This document shows positions 15,274 to 23,125 of a stretch of 44,405 bases of DNA, in pieces. Source of the stretch: Lachnospiraceae bacterium (lineage in GTDB: Bacteria > Bacillota > Clostridia > Lachnospirales > Lachnospiraceae); NCBI GenBank assembly GCA_017520425.1, contig JAFXFO010000037.1, positions 1 through 44,405 on the forward strand, in the 5' to 3' direction. The notes beneath the pieces were generated by a model, which saw only the letters and a list, made by a program, of their open reading frames with translations, did not search any database and was not told the origin of the DNA. A program made the position numbers and the translations under genes. Every line of letters begins with the position of its first letter. The stretch's first letter is position 1.

Positions 15274-16125
15274 ATGGCAGGAATTTTATCCGGCTTAAAG
15301 GGGCTGGGGTTAGAAGAGTTGGAGAAAAGAGAGCTTTACGAAGAAGAGGAAAAGACGAAAGAGATTCCTATTCGTAAGGCAGAGCCGAAGAGGGTGATAG
15401 TGGAGGAAAAGGATTTAATTTACGATAAATCTTTTTCCTGTCCGGTGTGCGATCATAAGTTTACTTCCAAGGTGATGAAGACGGGTAAAACAAGACTGGT
15501 ATCCGCGGATTTGGACTGTCGACCCGTATATGAAGGCATTGAGAGCAGTAAATATGATGTGGCACAATGTCCCGGATGTGGCTACGCAGCCATGGTACCT
15601 TATTTTCGCCCCTTATTAAAAACTCAGATAGAACTGGTGCAGGAGAATATTTGTGACCATATTAAGATGGAGATATCCGAGGGAGAAATCTATTCATACG
15701 AGGACATGATTACCAGGTACCGGGTAGCATTGGCATGTGCCATTGTAAAGCATGCTAAGGATAGTGAAAAGGCCTATATTTGTTTACATTTTGCATGGTT
15801 GTTGCGAGGTTATGTGCAAAAGCTGGAGGAAGAAGGCCATCTGACTGCAGAAAAGGAGAAGCGGCTGAAGGGGCAGGAAACAGAGTGCCTGCAGAAAGCA
15901 CTGGAGGGACTGATTAATGCCAGACAAAAGGAGAGCCTTCCCATCTGTGGTATGGACCAGATTTCCTTGGATTATATGATAGCAGCAGTAGCTTATGAGA
16001 CGGAAAAGGACAATATTGCTGCCAAAATGGTTTCCGAAATACTGGTATCTTCTATTGCAAACAGTAGGATGAAGGATAAAGCAAGGGATTTGAAGCAGTT
16101 AATTTTGGAAAGGCATAAAAAGTAG
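15274..16125 (+). CDS. DUF2225 family protein
   Basis: A 283-residue protein of the DUF2225 family, unknown function. Residues about 45-115 hold the signature: DKSFSCPVCDHKFTSKVMKT followed by CPGCGYAAMVPYF. This gives two CxxC pairs about 45 residues apart (CPVC and CPGC), likely a zinc site. The rest is helical and TPR-like in character, with paired amphipathic helices (RYRVALACAIVKHAKDSEKA, YICLHFAWLLRGYVQKLEEE and onward). There is no signal or membrane segment, so it is cytosolic. GAGGTGG immediately precedes the ATG at 15274; an in-frame GTG at 15262 is a weaker choice. It lies 24 bases after glnS and 20 bases before the MocR gene, so the three could be co-transcribed. Confidence 0.88.
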   Translation: MAGILSGLKGLGLEELEKRELYEEEEKTKEIPIRKAEPKRVIVEEKDLIYDKSFSCPVCDHKFTSKVMKTGKTRLVSADLDCRPVYEGIESSKYDVAQCPGCGYAAMVPYFRPLLKTQIELVQENICDHIKMEISEGEIYSYEDMITRYRVALACAIVKHAKDSEKAYICLHFAWLLRGYVQKLEEEGHLTAEKEKRLKGQETECLQKALEGLINARQKESLPICGMDQISLDYMIAAVAYETEKDNIAAKMVSEILVSSIANSRMKDKARDLKQLILERHKK

Positions 16126-16145
16126 GCTATATTTTGAGGTGCAGT

Positions 16146-17579
16146 ATGCTGGAACTGACCATTCAATTACAAACAGACAATGATAAATGCTTATACGAAC
16201 AAATCTATGAGTATATACAAGGTGAAATAAAAGAAGGGAAGCTTCTCCAAGGCGAGAGGCTTCCCTCTACGCGTTCTTTGGCAGAGAATTTGCAGGTGGC
16301 CAGAAGTACGGTGGAGATGGCATATGAGCAATTGCTCTCAGAAGGCTACATTGAATCGCAGCCATATCGGGGGTATTTTGTATGCAAAATAGAAGAGTTG
16401 TTTCAATTGGATGAGGGAAGAAGCAGTGAGAGAAAATCATCCTTGGAACAGGCAGAACCTACCGGGGCGAGAGGATATACCTATGATTTTTCGCCCACAC
16501 AGATAGATATGACCGGTTTTCCCTTCAGTGTATGGAGACGACTTCATAAAAAAGTGTTGGAGGACGGCAATGAGCAATTATACGCCAGGGGTGATGCGCA
16601 AGGTGACTATGGATTTCGGGAAACCATAGCCCGGTATTTACATGCTTCAAGAGGAGTAAATTGTACACCGGAACAGATTATCGTGGGAGCCGGAAATGAT
16701 TACCTTTTGATGCTGTTGGAGAAAATATTGGGAAAAGAGCTATCCATAGCTATGGAGAATCCTACTTATAAACGGGCTTATCGTATTTTCAGATCCTTTG
16801 CCTATCCGATTACTACTGTGGATATGGACGAGAGCGGTATGATGGTGGAGGAATTGAGAAAGACGGATGCGAAACTGGCATATGTAATGCCCTCCCATCA
16901 GTATCCTACCGGTACGGTGATGCCCATTGGTCGCAGAAGTGAGTTGTTGAAATGGGCTAATGAGAAGGAAGACAGATATCTGATAGAAGATGATTATGAC
17001 AGTGAGTTCCGATACAAAGGAAAGCCCATACCGTCTCTGCAGGCTTCAGATAAAAATGGTAAGGTGATATACATAGGGACTTTTTCCAAGTCCATAGCGC
17101 CGGCTATCCGTGTGAGCTATATGGTACTTCCTGAAAAACTGGTACAAGCCTATCGGGAAAAATGTTATTTCTATTCCACTACCGTATCCCGTATTGAACA
17201 GAAGATTTTGGATGAGTTTATCCGAGGCGGATATTTTGAACGGCATCTGAACAAGATGCGAAAATATTACAGGGATAAGCATGATTTGCTGTTAGAAGAA
17301 TTGAAGCCTTTTGAGAAGGAATTTGATATCACGGGTGAAAATGCGGGATTGCATCTGCTTCTTACCAGTAAATCGGGACGTACGGAAGCAGAGCTGATTG
17401 AGAAGGCAGGCAGGTATGGTGTAAAAATATATGGTTTGTCGGATAGCTTGTCGGACAGCACAAAGGATACCTCTTACACAGTCATCCTGGGCTATGGAAG
17501 TCTGAGTATGAGAGAGATAAAGGATGGCGTAGAAGCGTTAAAACAGGCGTGGAACATAAAAAATAGGGTTACACATTAA
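16146..17579 (+). CDS. MocR/PdxR-type regulator: GntR DNA-binding domain fused to aminotransferase-like PLP domain
   Basis: A 477-residue transcription factor. Residues 1-80 are a GntR winged helix (CLYEQIYEYIQGEIKEGKLL, GERLPSTRSLAENLQVARST and VEMAYEQLLSEGYI). From about 100 to the end it is an aspartate-aminotransferase-fold domain. The PLP Schiff-base lysine is K315 in GTFSKSIAPAIRVSY, the cofactor Asp/Tyr stretch is IEDDYDSEFRYKG, and IVGAGNDYLLMLLEKIL is the first helix. Such proteins sense PLP-linked ligands; PdxR members control vitamin B6 synthesis and others control GABA or taurine genes. No pdx gene is nearby, so the target is open. The ATG at 16146 has GAGGTG 5-10 bases upstream. 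Its stop codon lies inside the bidirectional terminator at 17563. Confidence 0.9.
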   Translation: MLELTIQLQTDNDKCLYEQIYEYIQGEIKEGKLLQGERLPSTRSLAENLQVARSTVEMAYEQLLSEGYIESQPYRGYFVCKIEELFQLDEGRSSERKSSLEQAEPTGARGYTYDFSPTQIDMTGFPFSVWRRLHKKVLEDGNEQLYARGDAQGDYGFRETIARYLHASRGVNCTPEQIIVGAGNDYLLMLLEKILGKELSIAMENPTYKRAYRIFRSFAYPITTVDMDESGMMVEELRKTDAKLAYVMPSHQYPTGTVMPIGRRSELLKWANEKEDRYLIEDDYDSEFRYKGKPIPSLQASDKNGKVIYIGTFSKSIAPAIRVSYMVLPEKLVQAYREKCYFYSTTVSRIEQKILDEFIRGGYFERHLNKMRKYYRDKHDLLLEELKPFEKEFDITGENAGLHLLLTSKSGRTEAELIEKAGRYGVKIYGLSDSLSDSTKDTSYTVILGYGSLSMREIKDGVEALKQAWNIKNRVTH

Positions 17580-17603
17580 GTGCAACCCTATTGCTGTTTT
17601 TAT
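17563..17603. terminator. Bidirectional terminator shared by convergent genes
   Basis: A perfect 9-bp stem AATAGGGTT/AACCCTATT (17563-17593, 13-base loop) is followed by GCTGTTTTT on the plus strand. On the minus strand the same stem is followed by TTTTTTATG. The left arm lies in the last codons of the MocR gene and its TAA is in the loop. The acidic-protein stop is 7 bases beyond the stem. Confidence 0.8.
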
Positions 17604-19150
17604 TCTTCGTCATCGTCATCAAAGAAAAATTCTTCGACTTCTTCCTCTACTTCCATCTGTTCGTTTAAGGGGGAGAAATTCTTGGTTTCTTCGATTTTTT
17701 CCTCTGCCTCGAAATTCTCATCTTCAAGAACCTCATCTTCAGGAATCTCTTCTTCAGAAACTTCAATTTCTTCAGGAACTTCAACTTCTTCAGGAGAGTC
17801 TTCTTCGTCAATATCCATAGCTTCTTCTGCATCATCCGTGCCTTCTGCTATTTCAACGATTTCCTCATCCTCAATAGAATCAGCATCCTGAGGTTCCAGG
17901 CGCTCATAAGAGATTCCCTCCTGTGAAGAACCAAAGGTAATCTCGCGCATATCTGTATCTGCAGGGATGGTGTCTTCCTCTTCCTCAATAGCTTCGTAAG
18001 AAATACCGTCTTCTGATTCTAAGTCTTCGATATCTTCTTCGTAGTCATCTAAAAATTCTTCTTCATCGTTGTAAGATTCGATGCTATCTTCAGATTCTGC
18101 GACTTCTTCAATTTCCTCGATTTCTTCTACTTCTGAAACAGGCTCTTCTTCGATAACTTCTTCCACAACGGATTCGGTTTCTTCTTCTATCACTTCTTGC
18201 TCAACGAATTCAGTTTCTTCTTCGGTAACTTCTTCCACAACGAATTCAGGCTCTTCTTCGATAACTTCTTCCACAACGGATTCGGTTTCTTCTTCGATAA
18301 CTTCCTCTTCAACGGATTCAGTTTCTTCTTCGATAACGTCCTCTTCAACGGATTCAGTTTCTTCTTCGATAACTTCTTCCACAACGGATTCGGGTTCTTC
18401 TTCAATCACTTCTTGCTCAACGAATTCAGGCTCTTCTTCGATAACTTCTTCCTCAAGGGATTCGGTTTCTTCTTCGGGAACTTCTTCCACAACGGATTCA
18501 GTTTCTTCTTCGATCACTTCTTCCTCAACGAATTCGGTTTCTTCTTCGGTAACTTCTTCCTCAAGGGATTCAGTTTCTTCTTCGATCACTTCTTGCTCAA
18601 CGAATTCAGTTTCTTCTTCGATTACTTCTTGCTCAACGAATTCGGTTTCTTCTTCGGTAACTTCTTCCTCAACGGATTCGGTTTCTTCTTCAACAACCTC
18701 AGACTCTACATATTCGGCATCTGCTACCTTTTCCACATCAACGACAGCAGGCTCTTTGCCGGTGATTTCGTCGGCCTTTTCTACCACGGTATCGGTGAAG
18801 TTAACCAGTTTTTCGGTAACCTTTTCTGCGAAGGATTCGGCAGCTACGGAAGCCTTATCAACAAAGTCATCTGCCTTCTGGGCTACTTTCTCACCAAAAC
18901 CCTCCAGCTTGCTTGCAACATTCTCCACAGTCCCGCGGATACCGGACTTGGTGACGGGAGCTTCCTCGGACTGTTCGGCTTCTGCTTCTTCGGCAGCAGC
19001 GGCGGCTTCTTCAAAATAGTCGTAATCTTCGTCTTCATATTCCGGATTTGGGTCTTCCGGTTTCTTCTTTTTCATTAAATATACAGTTGTACCCAGTGCG
19101 GAACCAATTGCAGCACCGGCAAGTAAAATTTTCCCCAATTTGTTTGCCAT
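17600..19150 (-). CDS. Membrane-anchored, extremely acidic repeat protein
   Basis: The protein has 516 residues. Residues 7-26 form one membrane helix (ILLAGAAIGSALGTTVYLM), followed by four lysines, then acidic sequence to the end. Residues 66-135 look like amphipathic helices of the YtxH/apolipophorin style (TVENVASKLEGFGEKVAQKA, DDFVDKASVAAESFAEKVTE). Residues 153-332 are fifteen near-perfect 12-residue repeats (consensus IEEETESVEEEV), with a decayed sixteenth. The tail from 345 is acidic without repeats and ends FFFDDDDEE. Roughly half of the residues after position 150 are Glu or Asp, so the region is probably disordered. The function is unknown; cation binding, spacing or partner recruitment at the membrane are guesses. 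A GAAGGGAGAG SD precedes ATG 19150. It stands alone, convergent with the MocR gene. Confidence 0.85.
   Translation of the reverse strand: MANKLGKILLAGAAIGSALGTTVYLMKKKKPEDPNPEYEDEDYDYFEEAAAAAEEAEAEQSEEAPVTKSGIRGTVENVASKLEGFGEKVAQKADDFVDKASVAAESFAEKVTEKLVNFTDTVVEKADEITGKEPAVVDVEKVADAEYVESEVVEEETESVEEEVTEEETEFVEQEVIEEETEFVEQEVIEEETESLEEEVTEEETEFVEEEVIEEETESVVEEVPEEETESLEEEVIEEEPEFVEQEVIEEEPESVVEEVIEEETESVEEDVIEEETESVEEEVIEEETESVVEEVIEEEPEFVVEEVTEEETEFVEQEVIEEETESVVEEVIEEEPVSEVEEIEEIEEVAESEDSIESYNDEEEFLDDYEEDIEDLESEDGISYEAIEEEEDTIPADTDMREITFGSSQEGISYERLEPQDADSIEDEEIVEIAEGTDDAEEAMDIDEEDSPEEVEVPEEIEVSEEEIPEDEVLEDENFEAEEKIEETKNFSPLNEQMEVEEEVEEFFFDDDDEE
18119..18694 (-). repeat. 36-bp tandem repeat array (15 full copies and 1 degenerate)
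   Basis: Each 36-bp unit encodes [IVTP]EEE[TP]E[SF][VL][EV][EQ][ED]V. The variable residues are shuffled among the copies (TEF with EQEV, TES with VEEV or EEEV, PEF, PES), which fits repeated unequal crossing-over or gene conversion. The period is a multiple of three and lacks stops in other frames, which creates long spurious reading frames on the opposite strand. Confidence 0.9.
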
Positions 19151-19331
19151 AATTGCTCTCCCTTCGCCTCGTGTAATATAGTTCTATTTTAATACGAATT
19201 TGACAAAATGAAAAGGGATTCTGCATAAAAAGTTTATGAAATCTTATGTAGACCGACCTTGAAACGAGGGGGTAAGTATGCTAATATAATAAAGCATGTA
19301 AAAGAAGCATAATATACAGATAGGGAAAGTC

Positions 19332-19934
19332 ATGAATGATAAATTTTTTGAGTTAAAAAAAGAAAAACAGGACCGTATGATTAATGCCGCCATGAAGGTA
19401 TTTGCCATGCAGGGTTATAAGCATGCCAGTACGGATGATATTGTGAAGGAAGCGGGTATCAGTAAGGGTCTTTTATTTCACTATTTTGAAAGTAAGCTGG
19501 GAGCTTATGAATTTATTTATGAATACAGCGTAAGATATATGGTGTTGGAACTTAGCACCATGGTTTCCAAAAGTGAGACCAATTTGATAGAGGTGATGAA
19601 GCAGACGGAGTTTGCCCGGATGCATGCTATGAGAGAGTATCCTTATATGCAGCAGTTTTTGAACCGTGCTATGTCAGAGGATGTGGGTGAGGCATTACTG
19701 GCCACGGAGGAGACAAGAAGCATTTTGGAGCAGGAGTACAATCGAATCCGTTCTCAGATACATTTTACCGGTTTTCCGTCAGGTGTAGACGGCAGAAAGC
19801 TTTATAAGATGATGGATTATACCATAAAGGGGCTTTTAACCGAGCGCTTTATGGAGAATTCCTTCCAGCCCGAAATGTTTTATGAGGAAGTGTTGGAATA
19901 CTTAGATATGATGAAGCATTTGGTAGTAAGATAA
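19332..19934 (+). CDS. TetR/AcrR-family transcriptional regulator
   Basis: A 200-residue TetR-type repressor. The N-terminal helix-turn-helix covers residues 10-55: QDRMINAAMKVFAMQGYKHA, STDDIVKEAGISKGLLFHYF, ESKLGAYEFIYEYS. The C-terminal 140 residues are helical and ligand-binding in type, with no recognisable ligand signature. The start follows ATAGGGAAAGTC, a weak SD. It ends 22 bases before the cysteine synthase gene on the same strand, so the two probably form one transcript. Control of its own operon is typical of the family, but no clear palindromic operator could be picked out in the 180-base upstream spacer. Confidence 0.92.
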   Translation: MNDKFFELKKEKQDRMINAAMKVFAMQGYKHASTDDIVKEAGISKGLLFHYFESKLGAYEFIYEYSVRYMVLELSTMVSKSETNLIEVMKQTEFARMHAMREYPYMQQFLNRAMSEDVGEALLATEETRSILEQEYNRIRSQIHFTGFPSGVDGRKLYKMMDYTIKGLLTERFMENSFQPEMFYEEVLEYLDMMKHLVVR

Positions 19935-19956
19935 CAGAAAATATCAGGAGGTTTTT

Positions 19957-20880
19957 ATGATTTATCAAAGCGTATACGAATTCATAGGAAATACTCCGCT
20001 GATGGAGGTTTGTAACCTGGAGTGCGAGCACAATACATGTGCCAGAGTACTGATAAAGATAGAAGCCCAGAATCCTTCCGGCAGTGTGAAGGACAGAGCA
20101 GCAAAGTACATGATTGAAGATGCGGAAAAACGCGGCGTGCTGAAGCCGGGAGCTACCATCGTGGAGCCCACCTCCGGCAATACCGGTATCGGTTTGGCAG
20201 CTATTGCAGCATCCAAAGGATATCGGGTGATATTGACCATGCCCGAAACCATGAGTGTGGAAAGACGCAATATTTTGAAGGCTTATGGTGCGGAAATCGT
20301 ATTGACAGAGGGTTCAAAAGGCATGAGCGGTGCCATAGAGAAAGCAGAAGAGTTGGTGCGTACCATAGAAGGTGCTTTTCTTCCGGCCCAATTTGACAAT
20401 CCGGCAAATGCTACAGCACATTATGAGACCACCGGTCCGGAAATCTGGAAAGATACGGAAGGCAAAGTGGATATTTTTGTGGCAGGCGTAGGTACCGGCG
20501 GTACCCTGACCGGCACAGCTAAATATTTGAAGGAACAAAATCCCAAGATTCAGGTGGTAGCAGTGGAACCCATAGCTTCCCCCGTACTTTCTCAGGGAAA
20601 GAGCGGCGCTCATCCCTTACAGGGAATCGGTGCCGGATTTATCCCCACAGTACTGGACACTACCCTTTACGATAGCATTATGACAGTAAGCGGTGAGGAA
20701 GCCTACGAAGCCTCTAAAGAGCTGACCAGACGGGAAGGAATCCTTACCGGTATCAGCTCCGGCGCAGCTCTTCATGCAGCTTTGCAGCTGGCAGTCTTGC
20801 CGGAAAATAAAGACAAAACCATCGTAGTGCTTCTGCCCGACAGTGGCGACCGCTACTACTCCACTCCTTTATTCACCTAA
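19957..20880 (+). CDS. cysK: Cysteine synthase (O-acetylserine sulfhydrylase)
   Basis: Makes L-cysteine from O-acetylserine and sulfide using PLP. It has 307 residues, the normal length. The PLP lysine is K45 in NPSGSVKDRAAKYMIED. The substrate-loop TSGNTGIGLAAIAASKGYRV and the phosphate-binding GVGTGGTLTGTAKYL are intact. GISSGAALHAAL and the end LLPDSGDRYYSTPLFT fit CysK rather than cystathionine beta-synthase. The GNTPL near the N-terminus is also present. AGGAGGTTTTT lies 5-11 bases before the ATG. It is placed behind a TetR regulator, which is not its usual partner, so control by that regulator is an inference. Directly after its stop lies the remnant of a DUF6062-like gene. Confidence 0.95.
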   Translation: MIYQSVYEFIGNTPLMEVCNLECEHNTCARVLIKIEAQNPSGSVKDRAAKYMIEDAEKRGVLKPGATIVEPTSGNTGIGLAAIAASKGYRVILTMPETMSVERRNILKAYGAEIVLTEGSKGMSGAIEKAEELVRTIEGAFLPAQFDNPANATAHYETTGPEIWKDTEGKVDIFVAGVGTGGTLTGTAKYLKEQNPKIQVVAVEPIASPVLSQGKSGAHPLQGIGAGFIPTVLDTTLYDSIMTVSGEEAYEASKELTRREGILTGISSGAALHAALQLAVLPENKDKTIVVLLPDSGDRYYSTPLFT

Positions 20881-20897
20881 GCGATACCCATGCTACC

Positions 20898-20982
20898 ATC
20901 CAACGCACCATTTATAAACATAACGATGGCTATCCGGCAAATTCCTTATAAATCAAGCAATGTAGATCTTATCAAGATGTAA
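20898..20982 (+). pseudogene. C-terminal remnant of a second DUF6062-like gene
   Basis: In the plus-strand frame the bases read IQRTIYKHNDGYPAN and, after a one-to-two-base frameshift at about 20943, PYKSSNVDLIKM and stop (TAA 20980-20982). The intact minus-strand gene at 21166-21927 ends IQRGMQKLKGGYPADAPYKSSK. DNA identity is exact over GGCTATCCGGC and TCCTTATAAATC. Only about 28 codons remain; everything upstream is gone and cysK ends 18 bases before. This is the decayed end of a paralogue in opposite orientation. Confidence 0.7.
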
Positions 20983-21234
20983 GAAGCAGGGGTCTTACCC
21001 TGTCACGTAATGCACTGTTGAAAAGAACTTGGTGACTGAATTGTATGGCATGGTCGGACACTCGTGTCCGCCCTGTGACATACAATTCGGGAGCGAAAGT
21101 TTTTTCACCAGTGTGTGAGTGATTGGGTATGGTCCCTGCTTCGTATCATTCCAATATATCAACACCTACTTGCTGGATTTATAAGGAGCATCCGCCGGAT
21201 AGCCGCCCTTCAGTTTCTGCATACCGCGCTGGAT
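20898..21234. repeat. 337-bp imperfect inverted repeat centred near 21063
   Basis: The right arm, read on the minus strand, matches the left arm over: the last codons of the DUF6062-like gene; GAAGCAGGG-x4-TACCC (20983 onward against 21142 backwards); TCAC...CACTG...GAAAA; and a perfect GAATTGTATG/CATACAATTC pair (21038-21047 and 21079-21088). The centre is a small perfect hairpin GGACA-CTCG-TGTCC (21056-21069). Arms are about 165 bases and diverged by substitutions and short gaps. The transcript from either side could fold into a long hairpin and may serve as the terminator for both convergent genes. Confidence 0.75.
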
Positions 21235-21927
21235 GGCATCACGGGAGTTCTTCCAGTCCGCGTCAGCATTCTTGTAGTCGAATTTTTCAACCATCCATGC
21301 TACGTCTTCTGCCAGACGTTCCATATTTTTCTCCATCAAAGGAAGTATCATATCATAAAATTCCTTTTTCTCACGGTCCGCCATGGTTTCGTCCGCCTTG
21401 ATCAGCACGTCCCTGAAATGGGGCAGACAGAAACCCTTGCCGTTCTTGATTTTCAGACGGAACTCATCATCCTTGGAATACATGTAAAAGAAAGTGTCAA
21501 GGTATCTTTTATAGGTGTCCTTGAAGGAATTGCAAATATAGCAGGATCCTTCTTTTTCAGCCACCCATACACCGATGGAATTGCCACTTTCTGCATTCTT
21601 AAAGAGTTTATCCTTTAAAGAAACCTTGCCGGGTGCAAAGGACTTAAACTCCTTGCGCATCTCGCCCAGCATACGTTTATAGTGAGTTTTCAGAATCCAG
21701 GCATTGCCCAGAGTATTACCGTAGTCAAACATTTTCTTAAAGTGATCACGACAAAAGCCGGCCAAGTCTGTCAACTCACGGATGTCAGCTTCCATATAAG
21801 AGCTTCCGGAGCCCAGACAGAAATCCATCATATCCTGTTCGATGGCACGTTCCACGAAGCAAAAGGGACATTCATCATTGGCGTCCACAGCTTCATTTAA
21901 GGGAATGGTATATAATTGTTCTTTCAT
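21166..21927 (-). CDS. DUF6062-like cysteine-rich cytosolic protein
   Basis: A 253-residue protein matching the DUF6062 family as I know it from Lachnospiraceae (function unknown). It starts MKEQLYTIPLNEAVDANDEC. Cys/His pairs occur in two similar blocks: CPFC followed by GFCRDHFKKMF about 35 residues later, and CYIC followed by GFCLPHFRDVL about 40 residues later. This suggests two equal metal-binding or thiol modules. The middle GSSYMEADIREL and LKTHYKRML are also family-like. There is no membrane or signal sequence. The ATG at 21927 follows AGGAAAGGCAGGACTTGC on the minus strand. It is convergent with cysK, and its C-terminus forms one arm of the inverted repeat. Confidence 0.85.
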   Translation of the reverse strand: MKEQLYTIPLNEAVDANDECPFCFVERAIEQDMMDFCLGSGSSYMEADIRELTDLAGFCRDHFKKMFDYGNTLGNAWILKTHYKRMLGEMRKEFKSFAPGKVSLKDKLFKNAESGNSIGVWVAEKEGSCYICNSFKDTYKRYLDTFFYMYSKDDEFRLKIKNGKGFCLPHFRDVLIKADETMADREKKEFYDMILPLMEKNMERLAEDVAWMVEKFDYKNADADWKNSRDAIQRGMQKLKGGYPADAPYKSSK

Positions 21928-22041
21928 GCAAGTCCTGCCTTTCCTGATTGCTTCTTTGGTTCATAAATCATACTCTTATTTTAATGCATTCCCGTGAAAC
22001 CTGCAACGAGTATTTTTACACAAAAGCAAGAAGGATGTTTT

Positions 22042-22070
22042 TTGACATAGACATCAATATGTGGTAAAAT
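22042..22070 (+). promoter_or_regulatory. Promoter of the exopolysaccharide operon
   Basis: A perfect TTGACA (22042-22047), a 17-base spacer and TAAAAT (22065-22070), 35 bases before the first gene. It is the strongest promoter match in the window and sits before seven closely spaced genes. Confidence 0.85.
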
Positions 22071-22105
22071 TTTAAGGATAATGATGAAAGTGGAGGAGTC
22101 TGTCT

Positions 22106-23095
22106 ATGGGTGAGTGGCCATATGCAAAAGAACCCTTTGATACAAAGCTGTTTGTATTATTATTCGTGAAGAAAATAGGACTGATTATCATAGTTGCACT
22201 GGTAGGCGGTTTGTTAATCGGTGGCGGATATTATTTGAAAAAAGTGACCTTTGGAGGTCCGGTGCAATACGATATTACTACCACTTATTATATTGATTAT
22301 GCCCATCAGAGTGAGGAAACCGGTGAACTCTATGACTATGTAAATGATGCCACCTGGAAAAGTTGGGTGGTTACGGATTGGTTCGTGGACCGTGCTTGGC
22401 AGTATGCGCTGGAAGCTGGTTTTGAGCCGGAGAAGTATGAGATAGAAAAGGCAGATTTGAAGGAGTATTTTAAGGCGGATTTGCCATCGGATCTTCGGAT
22501 TCCAACCGCTACAGTGACTACTCCCTATGAGGAAGCCACAAGGGCGCTGAATGTCGCATTACAAAAGACATTCATTGCCTTTGAAGAAGACCATGATGAG
22601 ATGTCTTCCATAAAGGTTATCAATGAGACGGCTTTGGCTGAGGCAGATCGGGATGTGAGACTGGGCAAAGCTACCGCATTGGGATGCGTGTTAGGAGCAT
22701 TTGTGGCCATGTTTGTAGTGGCTGGCAGTATTATTTGGGATGATACCATCAGGATTCCGGAGACCTTTACCTATCGCTATGGAGTACCCATGGTGGGGTA
22801 TAAAGGGAAGGGTACCGATGATTGGAATGAGGAAACGAAGGAAAAATTGCAGTGCTTGTTAAAGGAAAGGAAACCCTTGGAGCTGGCAGTGGAACAGGTA
22901 TTGCAAAGAAATCCTGAGGAACTTCAAAAAGCAGAAGCCATTGTACTGCTGGTAAGAGCCGGTGAGGACCGTGGAAAGGCTATCGAGTATACACTGCATG
23001 AGTTACAAGTAATGAACTGTAAAGCAGAAGCGGCTCTTTTGACAGATGCGGATGACAAGCTGATTCAAATCTATCGTTTTGGTAAGAAAGGGTAG
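22106..23095 (+). CDS. Wzz/YveK-type polysaccharide chain-length determinant-like protein
   Basis: Probably sets chain length and couples polymerisation to export for the polysaccharide made by this operon. The 329-residue protein has two membrane helices (about 25-44, GLIIIVALVGGLLIGGGYYL, and 190-211, ALGCVLGAFVAMFVVAGSII). The roughly 145-residue loop outside the membrane lies between them, which is the Wzz/PCP layout. The part after the second helix (RIPETFTYRYGVPMVGYKGK) continues as an alpha/beta domain of about 110 residues (AEAIVLLVRAGEDRGKAIEY). It resembles a degenerate BY-kinase without a Walker A motif, so no kinase activity is expected. GGAGGAGTC precedes the ATG. First gene of the operon. 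Confidence 0.75.
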   Translation: MGEWPYAKEPFDTKLFVLLFVKKIGLIIIVALVGGLLIGGGYYLKKVTFGGPVQYDITTTYYIDYAHQSEETGELYDYVNDATWKSWVVTDWFVDRAWQYALEAGFEPEKYEIEKADLKEYFKADLPSDLRIPTATVTTPYEEATRALNVALQKTFIAFEEDHDEMSSIKVINETALAEADRDVRLGKATALGCVLGAFVAMFVVAGSIIWDDTIRIPETFTYRYGVPMVGYKGKGTDDWNEETKEKLQCLLKERKPLELAVEQVLQRNPEELQKAEAIVLLVRAGEDRGKAIEYTLHELQVMNCKAEAALLTDADDKLIQIYRFGKKG

Positions 23096-23125
23096 GAATT
23101 GCCCTTTGGGATAAAGTGAGGAATT

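Noticed and set aside
18081-19078. Two long plus-strand reading frames (312 and 293 residues), one Ser/Thr-rich and one Phe-rich, opposite the acidic protein
   Set aside because: They arise from the 36-bp repeat read in the wrong direction. They show low-complexity composition and no SD sequence. The minus-strand protein has an SD, a membrane helix and a sensible N-terminus.
20881-21165. A riboswitch or transposable MITE between cysK and the DUF6062-like gene
   Set aside because: The outer parts of the inverted repeat are protein-coding on one side and a matching dead coding end on the other, so inverted gene duplication explains it better than a MITE. A riboswitch at the 3' ends of two genes is not expected.
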